The notes below the pieces were generated by a model. It worked only from the letters and a program-made list of their open reading frames with translations. It was not told the DNA's origin and searched no databases. Below, in pieces: positions 1 to 12,200 of a DNA stretch of 64,000 bases. The DNA is taken from assembly GCA_963969365.1 (NCBI GenBank), contig OZ017758.1, positions 1,674,001-1,738,000 of the forward strand. The letters are read 5' to 3'. Source of the DNA: Asterochloris sp. CNOR1. Taxonomy: Eukaryota; Chlorophyta; Trebouxiophyceae; Trebouxiales; Trebouxiaceae. A program made the position numbers and the translations under genes. Every line of letters begins with the position of its first letter. Positions within the stretch are counted from its first letter, which is position 1.

Positions 1-306
1 GCATCACGGAGCAGGAGAGATGTCCCTCATGCCTCCAGGCAGCGCCACGGCCAGCAGATCGCTGATCCCCCTCTGATCTAGGCATCTGCATTACCTCAGT
101 GAGAGGAGCTGGCGGCGTCATGAACCACCAGCGATTGCATGACCAACCAACCCTCCTCTTAGCAGCTGCTTCCTTGCCGACACAACTGCCCTGGCTGCTC
201 ACATGAAGCCTCACAAAATTATGAACATTGAGTTGACCCTTTCCTGGGTTTAACTTGTGCAGTCCATCGCTGTAGCTGCCCAGGACGATCCAAGCCGGCA
301 CCGGCG
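1..306. other. Upstream region without a recognised gene
   Basis: No convincing reading frame, RNA gene or repeat is seen here. It lies directly upstream of the phosphate carrier start at 307, so it presumably holds that gene's promoter and 5' untranslated region. I could not pick out a TATA-like element with any confidence. Confidence 0.4.
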
Positions 307-3300
307 ATGGCCCCCATCGCCAGCATGCTGCCTAGCAGCCTGTACTTCCAGGGAGGGCTGCCAACCTCTTTTGCATCAGGGGCGTTCGGGCAATGCACCG
401 ATGTGCACGCCGGCCCCAGCAGCAGCTTGCTAAGCGCCTCAGCCAGCACCTTGGCCCAGAAGTTCAGGCAGGGCTGTGGCATCAGTGCCCCTGCAGCGGG
501 CGGTGGAAACAGCATCACCATCCCTGCTCCTGCTGAGGGCAAGAAGAAGATTGCCCTCTACTCTCCAGAGTTTTACAGGGCCTGCACAATTGGTAAGCAC
601 TGGCATGAGGATCGCTCTGATGCACGCCGGATACCTTTCAGGCACAGTTCTTGGAAAGTCGGCGCCTCTGACCTGCCGGCAATCTCCTGGGCCTCTGCAT
701 GCTTCCAGGCTCTGCCTAGTCTGAGGTGCCCGCATGCTGCGCCAGCCTCCCACCTGCATGACATGTGCGCTTGGTGCCCAGGCCGTCACAGTGCAGTCCA
801 TCATGCCGTCATGCAGCTGAGCGCCTCTCTGCTCCCCACCTGCAGGCGGCATTTTGTCATGTGGATTGACACACACAGCGGTGGGGCATCTGCGCATCCT
901 GCTTCAGCATGCTAGTCTGGCTGCTGCTCGGCATGTGAGTATGGGGGACCCCACCCCAAGTCTGAATGCTGACAGCTAGCCTCTCTGTGCTGCAGGTGAC
1001 GCCCATGGATGTTGTGAAGTGCAACATGCAGGTAAGTCTTGGCCTGCCTGTGCTGGCTGGGCTTCTGTGTTGAACCTGCAGCGACTTAGAGGTGCCAGCC
1101 AGAGAGCTGCTGCTTGCTGTTGGCCCAGAAGCTGGCAGTGGGCCTGTCCAGCTTGCCGGCACGTCCCTGCCATTGAGGTCCCAGCCAGGTGCAGTGAGTC
1201 CAGATGGGCTGTGTCAGCTTGCCTTGTGCAGCAGGCCAGCTTGCAGCAGCCCTATCCACTGCACGGCAGCACTCTCCACAGTGATGTGGGTCACCTGGGA
1301 CAGCCTGGAGCAGGTCCCTCCATGGCAGGCTCGCCACCAGACAGGAGGCAGCTGCACCCTGCTGCTGAGTCGCCCGCTCCTCCTGCAGACCAACCCCGGC
1401 AAGTACAAGAGCATTGCCACAGGGTTTGGCATCACCTACAGCGAGGGTGGCCTCAAAGGGCTGGTGCGTGGCTGGGCGCCCACGCTGTGTGGCTACTCCA
1501 TCCAGGGCGCGGGCAAGTTTGGGCTGTACGAGTACTTCAAGCAGTAAGTGCCCCTCTGCACAGCAACAAGCAGTGTTGCATGCATGTGCAGGGGTCAGGG
1601 GTTCTGCGTCCCACATCGTGGGCCACCCTGGGAAATGGAAGCCTTGCAGTGAGCCCCCTTTGTGTGCACAGCACCAAGCTCCTGCTGGCTGCATGGCCTG
1701 TGGGCTGTCTGACTTTGGCAGCCTTCTGCACATGCTCGCCCTACCTTCAGGGTCCGAGGGTCTGGCTGCACGCCCTGTGGGCTGTCTGCAAATTATGCAG
1801 CAAGCGCTCTGCTGCTCAGCAGCCTGGCTATCCAGTCACAGATGGGCTGTGCATGCAACGACTGCCCTTTGCCAAGACCAAGTCTGGTGCCCATGGTGCC
1901 CACTGATGCCTACAGGTTGCTTCATCAAAGTGAGCTGCTGCCGCTCGTCACCTTGTGACCTGGCGCTGCCTAGACGGCACTAAACGCAGCTTTCCCCTTT
2001 TAGCTGGTCGCTGATGCCACTATTTGCTGTGCAGCTTGTATGCAGAGAAGGGGGGCGCTGGAGGTGATGACCATGCAGAGCCTCTGTCACTGAATCTGCA
2101 GGGTTAAATATCCCTGCCAACACACAATATTGGTGCTTTGCAGCTTGTGCACACTCTGTGCACAGCAACTACCTTCATGATCTGCCCATCACAGCCTGCA
2201 GATGCCTCTCCTGAAAGTTAGATCTTGTTCTGTAGGCCGACCTCAGCCAGAAGGTACTGCTCACACCAGCCTGACTGCTCACAAGTGACAAGCCGTTGTT
2301 GCATGCAGCTTGTACGCTGAGAAGGCAGGCCCTGAGATTGCGGCCAAGTACCAGACCATCCTCTTCCTGGCTGGCTCAGCCTCAGCAGAGTTCTTTGCTG
2401 ACATTGGGCTCTGCCCCTTTGAGGCTGTCAAGGTTCGTGCCAGATCAGCCCCATCTGGGGCCTCCACTGGGGATGCTGCGCGGTGCCTGCCCCAGGAAGG
2501 GCAGCTCGATGCCAACCTGTGTGTGTGATTTCAGCTGAGGAGGCTGTGCCTCCAGGCAGTTGTCAAGATGCAGGCCAGCTGGCCCCAGATGCACCAAGAG
2601 GTCACAGCCTTATGCACATGCTGTGAAGCAAGTGACAGCCCGCCCATCTGCCATTGCAAGCTAACATGGACCCTGCGCTGGACAGTCACTGGGCTGTCCT
2701 GGGCACCTCTGCATCCCCCCAGACAGCGTGCCACATGCTGCTTTGTGGAGCCTGCAGGTCAAGGTGCAGACTTCACCTGGCTTTGCCAACGGGTTGCTGG
2801 ATGGGATGCCCAAGTTCGTCCAACAGGAGGGCATTGGCGGGTGAGTACGCTGTCTGCCACCTCTTGCGTGGGGCCTCTGATCTCCCTTCACCCAATTGCA
2901 AGCTGCCTTTGCTTGGCACCCTGGGGGGGGACCATGTAGCCGTCTGGCGCTGCCAGGCACCATTCCGGCAAGACTTGAGGCCACCAGAGCACAGCATGCA
3001 GGCATCACAGGAGCAGATGCACTTTGGCGGTGATGGGATCTGAGCCCTCCTGCTGAGGTGCTTCATCTGTCACTGTCTAGAGTTGCTGCCCCATCAAGCA
3101 CCCTCAGACTGTGTGCTGACCTGTGGTGCTCATGTCGGCCTAACCAGTATTGTCACTACTAAGCCCCTGCCTGCAGGCTCTGGAAGGGGTTGACTCCTCT
3201 GTGGGGCAGGCAGATCCCCTACACCATGATGAAGTTTGGTGAGCACTGCAGGTCACGAGCACAGGCCAGTGCCCAGCATGCACTGAGCCTGTGGCCAATC

Positions 3301-4574
3301 GTTGAATGCGTCTGAGCATGCATCCCTGTCTGTATCGCGCCTGGACAGTGCATGTCATACCTGGCCATGCTGCTCTCCTCCTTTGCCACACCCCGGATCC
3401 ATTTCTCACTTTGTCTGGTTGCTGCGACCTTCTCTCTGCACGTAGCCTGCAGGGAAAGGCTGACCGCTGCGCCCTTGTTGTTGCCTGCAGCCTGCTTTGA
3501 GAATTGCGTGGTGGCTCTGTACAAGTATGTGGTGCCCAAGCCCAAGAGCGAGTGCAGCAAGACCGAGCAGCTGGGCGTGTCCTTTGCTGCTGGCTACATT
3601 GCCGGCGTGTTCTGCGCTGTGGTGTCGCAGCCTGCCGACAACCTGGTGTCCAAGCTGAACAGTGTCAAGGTGAGGCACAGGAGCTGGTGGCGGGGCAGAG
3701 CCTGCTGTGCTCTCTGCTGTTGCAGTGTCAGCCCGTGACAAAGTATGAAGAGTGGCAGGAGCTGCCTTGGCTGCTCTTTGACTGCACAGAGCCCACATTG
3801 CCAGTCTAGCTGAGGATGTGAGGTACACCAGGAGCTGGCGGCGTACAGTCCGTCCTGCAGCGCTCGGCAGCCGGGAGTGCAGCAGTCCCTGCAGGAAACC
3901 CTTGCTGTGGCAGTGAGTGCCTCCTGGGTACAGCCTGCTGGCAGTTGGCCCAGGCGTGCAGCAGGCCTGAGAGCCATCACCACAGCTGCCCCACAGGCTT
4001 GCTTCAGAGTAGAGTTGCCACAGCGTGGCCAGCAGCCAATCTGAGTTCAGCCTGAGTAACCACTTGGGAAGAATTGCTGATAGCTCAACACCTCCAGTGC
4101 AGGCTGTGACGGCGGCTGTTGTCTGTGCTGCAGGGCTCCACCATGGGCAGCATTATCTCTGAGATGGGGTGGCTGCAGCTGTGCACTCGTGGGCTGCCCC
4201 TGCGTATTGCCATGGTCGGCACCCTCACTGGGCTCCAGGTGACGTGCATAAGCTGCCTGTGCAGTCATCCAGCACTACAAGCTTCTGAGTCATTGCTGAG
4301 CAGCTGTGGTCCTCATTGTGGCTTCCTGCAGTGTCACTTTGCACTGGTGTTGCCTGCATCGTTCCAGACACATTCGTCCAGGCCTCGGCAAATATATTCA
4401 GGCATACACCATACACTGACATCCTGCCCAGTTATCATCTTCATCGGGTGGGCTTGCACTTCAACAATCCTGACCCTGCCCCTGCCCGTTGTGCAGTGGG
4501 GCATCTATGATGCATACAAGGTGTACGTCGGCCTGCCCACCACTGGCGCAGCACCACCACCAAAGCAGGACTGA
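307..4574 (+). CDS. PHT3: Mitochondrial phosphate carrier (SLC25A3/PHT3 type)
   Basis: Imports inorganic phosphate into the mitochondrial matrix for ATP synthesis. About ten exons join in compatible phases into a protein of roughly 375 residues. The first exon (307-591) holds a long N-terminal extension, probably the presequence, ending at ALYSPEFYRACTIG. All three carrier repeats are visible: THTAVTPMDVVKCNMQ with the first P-x-D-x-x-K signature near 990-1030, CPFEAVK plus KVQTSPGF for the second (2410-2430 and 2758-2830), and VSQPADNLVSK for the third (3625-3660). Segments RQIPYTMMKF and GLPLRIAMVG are typical of phosphate carriers rather than ADP/ATP carriers. The last exon (4497-4574) ends in PPPKQD before the stop. 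Codon phases agree at each junction I checked, for example the Gly split at 591 and the Ala split near 3238. Intron 2000-2304 carries a partial copy of the following exon. Family assignment is secure; minor exon edges may shift. Confidence 0.93.
1697..1788 (+). repeat. Intronic imperfect tandem repeat
   Basis: CCTGTGGGCTGTCTG occurs at 1697-1711 and again at 1774-1788, with partly similar flanks (GGCTGCATG versus GGCTGCACGC upstream). Both copies are in one intron of the phosphate carrier. This is one of many short intronic duplications in the window. Confidence 0.6.
2031..2051 (+). repeat. Partial copy of the next phosphate carrier exon inside the intron
   Basis: Positions 2031-2051 match the acceptor and exon start at 2305-2325 in 19 of 21 bases. 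Both encode LYAEK directly after a CAG, and the two differing bases are synonymous (TAT/TAC and GCA/GCT). The copy diverges after this and meets GGTGATG, a possible donor. It may be a decaying duplicate or a minor alternative exon. Confidence 0.65.
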
Positions 4575-4849
4575 AGCAAGTCCTCCGTGGCAGTCTCAGT
4601 ACAGAACAAGGTTGACACTCGTTCACGAGCGTGACATGCTACCTTTTGATCGTCAGTCCCCTGCGCACTGCTGCCAGGCGACTCAATACTTTTGCCTGAA
4701 ATAGACATGAACGCTGTGCTGACTCCATGAGTTTACAGCAGCAAGTTCTTCATCTCAGGCTGGCGGCAGATGTGCAGCAGGGATGATCGACTTGTGGTGG
4801 GCAGAGAGCAGGGCCAGCCTTACATTGTGATGATGTCTGAAGGAGTCGT

Positions 4850-6725
4850 TTATGTGATACAGGCTTGGCAGTACACGCCCCGCCTGCCTGAGCCCTCAGT
4901 TACATCAGCCTGCAACCCCGCAGCAAACTTATGCATCATCTGGGGCACACTGTTCTCCTCCACCAGCTGCCAGTTGCCATGTCCTTTGAGGTAGGCCTGT
5001 ATGTCCTCAGGCACCCAGCTCTTGAAGCTGTTCTTCAGGTCATGCATCATCTTGGCCTCCTGGCTGTAGTCGTGCATGACTCCATGCTTGAAAGCTGCTC
5101 GCAGGAACATGACCAGCATAATGCTGCCAGAGGCTGATAGTTCTGCAAAGACATTGGAATGTATTCAGGATGTTCAACAGCAGGCAACTACAAAGCCAGC
5201 AGTGTTGTTAGCTGCAGAGCTGGCACACTGCCAGCACTGCTGAAGCCTCACCTCCCATCTCCTTCAGCAGCAGTTCTGAAGCTTCCTGATCTAGGTACAT
5301 CAGCAGGCCTGCAGTGAGTGTGGCGCTGGAGTTTGGTGCTTAAAAGAGCGTTTGGCTAGCCCCCAGGACCATATTTGGCAGGAGGAGGCATCAGGTTCAT
5401 TACATGAGGCTGACCTTCAAGAACCCACATGGTTGGCTCTTCTCTCTTCCACCCTTCAGCTGCCAGCGTTTCATGCCAGCCACTGCAACAGATGAAACCT
5501 GAGGACTGCAAGGCATCAGCTCCAGCCACTTGCAGGCTGTAACAAATAGGAGTTCTGCTGCTTACCGCTGAGACAGGTCACACACGAAGGGATGCCACTG
5601 GGCGACCTGCAGAGGATGGCGTGGTGGCTTGTTGCCAGCTGCAGGCACCTCCACCTGGGCGCCAGCACCCTCCAGCTGTGCACGCTTGGCTGCGATGACA
5701 TCCGCCATGTCACACTCATACCAGTGCACACCTGCATGCCAGACGAGGAGGGTGTCAGCAGGCAGAGAACGAGTCTGTGTGGCAGAATCAGCGAGTGGAT
5801 GGGCTATCTTATGGATTTGGAGAAGCTAATGGACAGCAGTGCCAGGCGCTGCTGAAGGCATGTCAGCAGATGCAGCCGTGTCGAGAGCTGCTGCTTGACA
5901 CCAAGTGCAGGGGATTCAGCACGAGCCAACTAACCTTTGCCGACCTTCAGCCTCCAGGGGCGAGCATCCTGCAGTGCAGTGTACACACGTGAAAAGCAGC
6001 CCTCAGCATGGAGTGCAGCTTGCTGTGCTCAGTCTGTGCGCACCTGCCCAGACCCCAGCACCACAACCTGTTTCACTTGCCCTACAGTGGTGGCGTCCTC
6101 AATTTTGGTGTCAATCCACCTGCATAAGGGCAGCACCATTCTCCAGCGAACGACTGCAGTGCACTGCAACAGGCAGGCAGCACTCGGCCTTACTTGGTTC
6201 GCAGGCCCATGCGTGTGACCTTGAACTTCCGGTTGTTGGCATGCGCAGGCTGGGCTCCATCATTGCCATTGTTTTCACATCTCTGCAGCCAGAGGGAGGG
6301 CAAGTAGGATGGGCGGCAGCATTCCAGCTTTACCAGGTAGCATGCAGCCGGGACTGAGCGCAGGTGGTGGGCCAGACTTGCCCTGGCAGCACTGCGCGCC
6401 TCTGCCATAGCGATTTTCCCTGCCAAAACTTCTGCCAGTGCATCAACAAACAGAGGCTGCTCCTCCTCAGACTCCAATGCCCTATAAGCTGCAGTGGATC
6501 AACAAAAGGCTATTCTCTAGCATGCCTACTGGTGGTGTTAGGTTGACTATATCGAGCAGCACCACCTGCTACTAGTCTGGATGAGAAGGAAACAGGTCCT
6601 GCCAGATTCTCATATCGGCTTTCCTCTGTCCTGCACCTTTTACTCCTCCAGACCCATGCAGCTGCTGCAGCAATGACCACAGTTGCTGCTGCAGCGAGAT
6701 TCTGCTTGTCTACGTATGAATGCAT
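4850..6725 (-). CDS. S-adenosylmethionine-dependent methyltransferase, leucine carboxyl methyltransferase family, membrane-anchored
   Basis: Predicted to transfer a methyl group from S-adenosylmethionine to a carboxyl or hydroxyl group; the substrate is unknown. Read from the high-coordinate end, the start at 6725 gives MHSYVDKQN followed by a hydrophobic Ala/Val-rich segment (about residues 9-25), a likely membrane anchor. Next comes VAAYRALESEEEQPLF (joined across the 6510-6490 intron, phase 1), then GQVKQVVVLGSG, the glycine loop that binds the cofactor (about 6070-6120), DARPWRLKVGK (5930-5965), WYECDMADVIAAKRAQLE (5680-5730), EGLLMYLDQEASELLLKEMG (5250-5310) and LSASGSIMLVMFLRAAFK (5090-5140). 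This order matches the LCM fold of small-molecule methyltransferases such as plant and mycobacterial relatives, rather than the protein phosphatase 2A methylase specifically. It converges on the phosphate carrier and lies 204 bases downstream of the DCN1-like gene. Confidence 0.82.
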
Positions 6726-6928
6726 GTTGAAGATTTGCGAATGGTCCAAAGGTGGCTGGCAGTCTTTGACTGTCAGTCAACTTGATGACATATTTTGGCA
6801 ATGTCAGGTCTTGACAATAGGTGTCAGGAGTACATTGCGCGCTCTGAGCACCAAACAGTCTGGCTGAATCAGATTGTCATGACTTTCAGGGGTCAGACAC
6901 AGCATGCATTTTCAGCCAGCACCCGATT

Positions 6929-9145
6929 TTAGACTGCCGTCTTCCCGCGCTTCCAGTCCACAAATTCATCAATGAGGTAGGGCCATGCACTGTTGTCCTG
7001 CTCCTCAAAATTGCTCAGGTCAGGTCTGACCACCTGTGCACAGTGGCTAGATTCTGTGAGAGCACAGGTTGCTGGTGCCTATGTGCCCTGCATACTTGGC
7101 GTCACAATGCTGGTCATCAGTCCAGCGCCATCAGCACCAGGCAGCAGTGAGTGGTGGCTGCCTATGCGGCAAAGACGTCATGCCTCAATCACTCCTGTTG
7201 GGGCCTCACCTTGGCAAAGTCGAGCAGCTGCATCCACGTGTCCCTGCTGACTGCCCGCCCGTGACGCTTCTGAACAAAGTCAATCCAGTCACCGCCTAGG
7301 GGCCACTGCATTTGGCGGAACAGCAGCTGCCAGACTGCCAGCGCTGTGTCAAGCTGCACACACTTCTGGCCCTTCTCCCGACTGCACGGCAGGCACAGAT
7401 CAGTCTGGCCTCAGCACCATGCAGCAGGCAGCACATGGGCACCTGTGCGTCACAGTCTGCAGACTGAGCGCACACCCATTGTTCCCCAGAGGCAGGCACC
7501 CATCAATGTAGCACTGCATGGGACTGTCCAACTGCAGGCCACCAGAAGCATTGCAGGCTGCTGCCCATTGGCAAACAATCAGCAAGTAGCAGGGGTGTTC
7601 AGCGCACTAAGGCTGATCCCGCACATGGTTCTGATTGTCACCAGAGGCGCCCACCTCCACATGTAAGCAAAGTTGTACACATCCCTGAACGTTGCTTCCA
7701 GTTGTAGCTGGCTCCTGAGGCTGGGCAGCTTGTGCCGGAGCTGGTCTGCAGAGCTGCATTTCAGTTCCTCCATGCCGTTGAAGAACTCTGCAGACGGGCG
7801 GCAGGCCTCATGCTGCAGTGAACAGCCTGGAAGCTGCACATCAGCGAGCCCCATCATGTAGCAGACTAATATCTGGTTGCCGCAGAGCAGTCCAGCAGAC
7901 CCTAGACAGCAGCAGCTGCCGGAGAGGCTGCACCATGCAGTAGACCTCAGGCAGCAGCAGGAGCCCTACATGAAGCCATGGAACAAGCCTCTCACAGCAG
8001 CCAAGGGACCGTGCAAGTTGCTTGCAGTGCCGCCAGCAGCCCAGCATGCAGCAGCTTCACACAGCTCCACCAGCAAGACTTGCCTTCCTTTGTCCACTCA
8101 TACATGCTGCCCGCCTGCAACGCAGCAACCACCTTGCACAGCTGCAGCTCGCAGTGCAACAAACTTGCCAACAACCCTTACTCTGCAGCTGTGAAGCGGC
8201 TTACATGCAGCTGCGGCAGGCCGGGATGCAGCATTGCAGCAGAGTTTGCACAGCAGCAGTTGGGCTGCTCACCTCACAATGAAAGCTAATGACCAGCATG
8301 ACAATGTCTGCGGGATCCACACCCAGGTCCTGGCAGAGCTTTGAGAGCCCTGCATCAGTGCTATCTAATTTACAGCTCCATCAGCGCACAGCAAGAGAGC
8401 AAAGTCCACTGCATCAGCAGCCAATGCCAGTCTGCGATGCAGAGACAGAATGGACAGCGGGGCCCTTTGCCGCACAGCTCCAAGCATGACTGAGTTGCAG
8501 CCAGTCCTGTCTTTATTGCAGGCTTCAGAGAGGGGATCACAATTAAGTGCTGAAAGCCCAAGGCGGAGCCTTGACACTGCAGAGAGCGGCTTTGTGGCAC
8601 ACTGCTTGCCAGGATGCAGCCCCCACCTTCTGCTGAGATTACATCGTCCTCAGGATCCTTGTAGCGCTGCCACATGCTTTGCAAGGCGTTGGTATCAGGC
8701 GCTGAGGTGCTTGCTGTGCTGCCCTCAAATCCCTGCACGGTGGCAACCTCAGCTTGTCAGGCAAGGCTGGAAAAGGCATTGCCTGCACCAGTAACAGAGG
8801 TGCAAAGCATGTGAGCTGCCAGACTTCAATATCCTGCCGGGCCTGCCTGCTGGAAAAAGAAATTGCATGCGGCCTCCACATTCCACTCTGCAGCCTGAAG
8901 ACATTTTGCTGCCTGATCCTGTGAGCCTCCTGCAGTTGAGATGAGAAGTTTCAGTTCTCAGTATTGCAATAAGCAAGTTTTGCCTCGTGAAATAGCAGGT
9001 TCCATGGTCTTCCTTCCAATACACAATCAAGGCAGGATAAATCAGGAACCTGATCAACTACACCGTCCTTATATTGTGCACCTGTAAAGTCTCTAAATTG
9101 CCGGCATGCATCCTTTTGAGTCTTGGTAAGGCGAGCTTTGCCCAT
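6929..9145 (-). CDS. DCN1: DCN1-like protein (cullin neddylation scaffold, E3 for NEDD8)
   Basis: DCN1 proteins bind cullins and the NEDD8-conjugating enzyme UBC12 and promote cullin neddylation, so this should regulate SCF-type ubiquitin ligases. The start at 9145 gives MGKARLTKTQKDACRQFRDF, an N-terminal UBA-like helix. It joins in phase to KCLQAAEWNVEAACNFFFQQ (8840-8910). The PONY domain follows as separate exons: MWQRYKDPEDDVISAEG (8625-8690), GLSKLCQDLGVDPADIVMLV (8290-8350), EFFNGMEELKCSSADQLRHK (7730-7790), FRDVYNFAYMW (7655-7690), LDTALAVWQLLFRQMQWPLG (7295-7355), RHGRAVSRDTWMQLLDFAK (7210-7270) and NSAWPYLIDEFVDWKR (6945-7000) before the stop at 6929. Domain order and the C-terminal Trp-Pro-x-Leu-Ile-Asp-Glu-Phe-Val motif are diagnostic. 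It is divergent from the LamG gene, with 147 bases between start codons. Confidence 0.93.
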
Positions 9146-9292
9146 GCTTTGCAATATCAGCAGTGATGGATTTCGCAAGAAGAGAAGTGATACACAGTTT
9201 GGCACTAGACTATTGTCCAGGCAGGCTGCAGACACCAGTTGATCGCCCTGGGGTGCAATATAAGTCAGTCAGAGCCACAGATCCAACTTCAT
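9146..9292. promoter_or_regulatory. Probable shared promoter of a divergent gene pair
   Basis: Only 147 bases separate the DCN1-like start (9145, minus) from the predicted signal-peptide start of the LamG receptor (9293, plus). Both promoters and 5' untranslated regions must fit here unless one gene has an unseen upstream exon. No specific element was identified. Confidence 0.45.
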
Positions 9293-12200
9293 ATGCCCAA
9301 CTTCATGAGTTTGTCATCACTGGCTCTTCTGGTGTGCATGGCATGTGAGCCACAATGACGTGCTGCCTCCCATCTGAAGCAATGAGAGATCTCACTTGGG
9401 CTTTTGGTCAGTCCGAGACATGCAAGGCTGTACATGAACATGTGCTGGTTGAACCTGCCTGCTGCCGCAGTGCTCCTGGCAGCCCAGCATGGCAGCAGCC
9501 TGCAGAAAGGTGTTGCCAGCGCGATAAGCGTGCCAGCACATGCATGCCAACTCCGCGCCTGCATAGTTGCAGGCAGTGCTGGAGCAGAGCCCCTGCAGCA
9601 TACCAACACTGGAGCAGGCCATGCGCTGCTGTTCCGAGACCAGCCTGTCGTGCTGCAAAACTTCAAGGTGATGCCAAGACAATCTCGCTAATGTTCTGCC
9701 ACAGCCCAAAGACGAGATTGCCTAACCTGGATGGCACCCTGGCCTACTAAGAGCAACCAGGCAAGCTGTGTGGCTGCCACATGCGTGCGCAGAACTTCCC
9801 CACAGATGCCATCACAATTGAGGCGTGGCTGAGCACATCAGACGACTGCCACCTCGGTGAGTTTCTGTCCCTACAAGCGCTGTAACTTTTTGCTGGAGCT
9901 GTGCTGCCCTGAGCTGACAGAGAGCCTGCAGCAGCAGGCATGCCAGCACCCGAGGCCAGCTTTCAGCTGCATAGCAACAACAGCCTGCTGCTGCAGGCAC
10001 CATCCTGTCCTATGCTTTGGACTCCAACAGCAGCAACCCTCACGTGGCCACCCGGGAGTTCAACCACCTTGTTCTTTGGAACCAGGCAAGACTGCTGCTG
10101 CCATTGAACATGACAAGATCACTCATCGCAACAGCTCATCCCCCGTGCATCCTAGAGTGCCTCTCAGCTGCCTCATCGTTGATGCTGTGATGTTGCAGTG
10201 AACATCACAGCACGCGTAGCAGCAGCAGTGGCAAGCAACCCGGTCCCACAGCGCCACTTGTGAGGCTGTGGCAATACGAACATGCCTTTTTCTGCCTGCA
10301 GCTAGACTTGCTGGCATGCCATGGGTATGAGTTCCTCGACCTGTGGCCCGACCCCCAGCGCTCCAGCTGCCGCGCTGCCTTTGGGGGGCAGAGGGGCACG
10401 GCCAACTTCATGGGAGACGAGTCCCACTGGCATCATCTGGCCGTCACCTGGACAGCAGCCAGCAATGGCACTGTCAAGGTCTACCGTGATGGGCTGCTCA
10501 TGGTGGAGGTAAGCTTCTGCAGCTGCTGCACTCCCAGACAGCCGTCCCTTTTCCAAGCTGGGCAAGTTCAGCAGGCAGGGTGTGCAGCTTGGTCGAAACG
10601 CCTCAGCTCTGAGCGCTGCAGCCCGCAGCTGCACATGCAGCTGCGCCTCAAGCTGTCTGTTGGCCCACAAGACTCATGTTCAAGGCTTGAAGCGTTGCAC
10701 CAGCCAGTCTGCCTGCAGCTGGGCGCACAAATGGCCCCTAGCTGGTGCCAAAAACGAGTCCTTGAAAATCCCAAGAGGTGATGCGCTGCGCTGCGCGGTG
10801 CAGGTTCAGACCAACAAGACATCTCCCTTGGAGCCCAGTGGTGCCCTGATGCTTGGCGGCGAGCAGGTGACAGGCTGCCCCTTGTTCACTTTTCAATGCC
10901 TCAGCCTGCCTGATTGGCCTTTGGCTGAGGTACAGCTGCCTGCTTGCGTGCTTTCTGTTGAGCTCAGGCAGGTTTGCTGTGCCGTATGCAGGACTGCTAT
11001 GGAGGCTGTGTAGACGCTGAGCAGGCTTACTATGGGATGATGGATGAGGTGGGGCTTGCACAACGTGGTTGTTGGCGTTCAGTGTCATGTTGTCTAGGCT
11101 CTGCTCTGCCTGAGGCTGGCGACATCTCTGGCCTGGGTATGTCGCTGCTGCCCCAGGTCGCTGGCTGCAGTGGTCAGCAGATGTCTTGCCTGGCTTATGC
11201 AACTGAAACTGCACCTCACTGCAGGTGCGCATCTGGGGTGTGGCTCGTTCCCAGTCTGACATCATCACTGGCATGCGCAATAGCACCAGCATAGCCAGTG
11301 CTGATGGCTTGGTGGCCTATTGGAAATTTGATGAGCCTGAGGGGTGAGCTTTGCCGCCAGTCTGGGTGACAGAGCCTTGGCAACTCGGCTTGACCAGAAC
11401 ATAGACGGGCATGCCCTGAGCTGCAAGAGCTGGACCTCACCTGGCCGACAACTAGGCATGAGGATGTGCATCTCAAGTTGCCAGCATAACTTTGGTGCTC
11501 GCCTGGTAGCCTGGCCAGGCTACGGGGCGCCTGCTGTGTACAGTTGTTTGAAGTGTACACTTACTGCAGGCTGACAGCAGCATCGGGGTACCTTAAGGCC
11601 AAGGACCACAGCGGCTGCGGGAATGACCTGCCTCTGATTTCACCCCCGATCTATAGCAAAGCCACCATTACCTCTGGGGAGGTGGGCGAGATCTGCCTCT
11701 TGCTGTCAAATGCCTGCTGTCCCACATCCAGCCGCCGTGCTGGATGCATGTGATTCACAGGTGCCAGTGCACCAGGCTTCCTGTCATGCTAAGGGTGCCA
11801 GTGCACCAGACTCTGCCATGAACAAGGCACCATCACACTTCCGCCATGCTGAGGATGCTATGCCCAGCACATGGAGGAGCTGCGCATGCCGCTGGTCCGC
11901 AACTGTGGTGCCCTGCAAAAGGAGACGGGCCGGCTGATACTAGATTGGAAAACCATGGTAAGGTGACCTGTTGTGGCTGATGATCAGTGCCCATGCTAAT
12001 GCTGCAGGGCCACCTCTCCACTGGCATGCTATCCTTTCAGAACAACTACGCCATCGCCACTGGAGCCACAGCAATGCCAGCAAGGGACTTTACTGTGGAG
12101 TTCTGGGCCCGCACACCCCCTGTGACTGCCACGCACCACCACGACATCCCCAGGACCGAGCTCTTCTCTTATGCCACCCTGTTGGTCAAGGACAGTGCTG

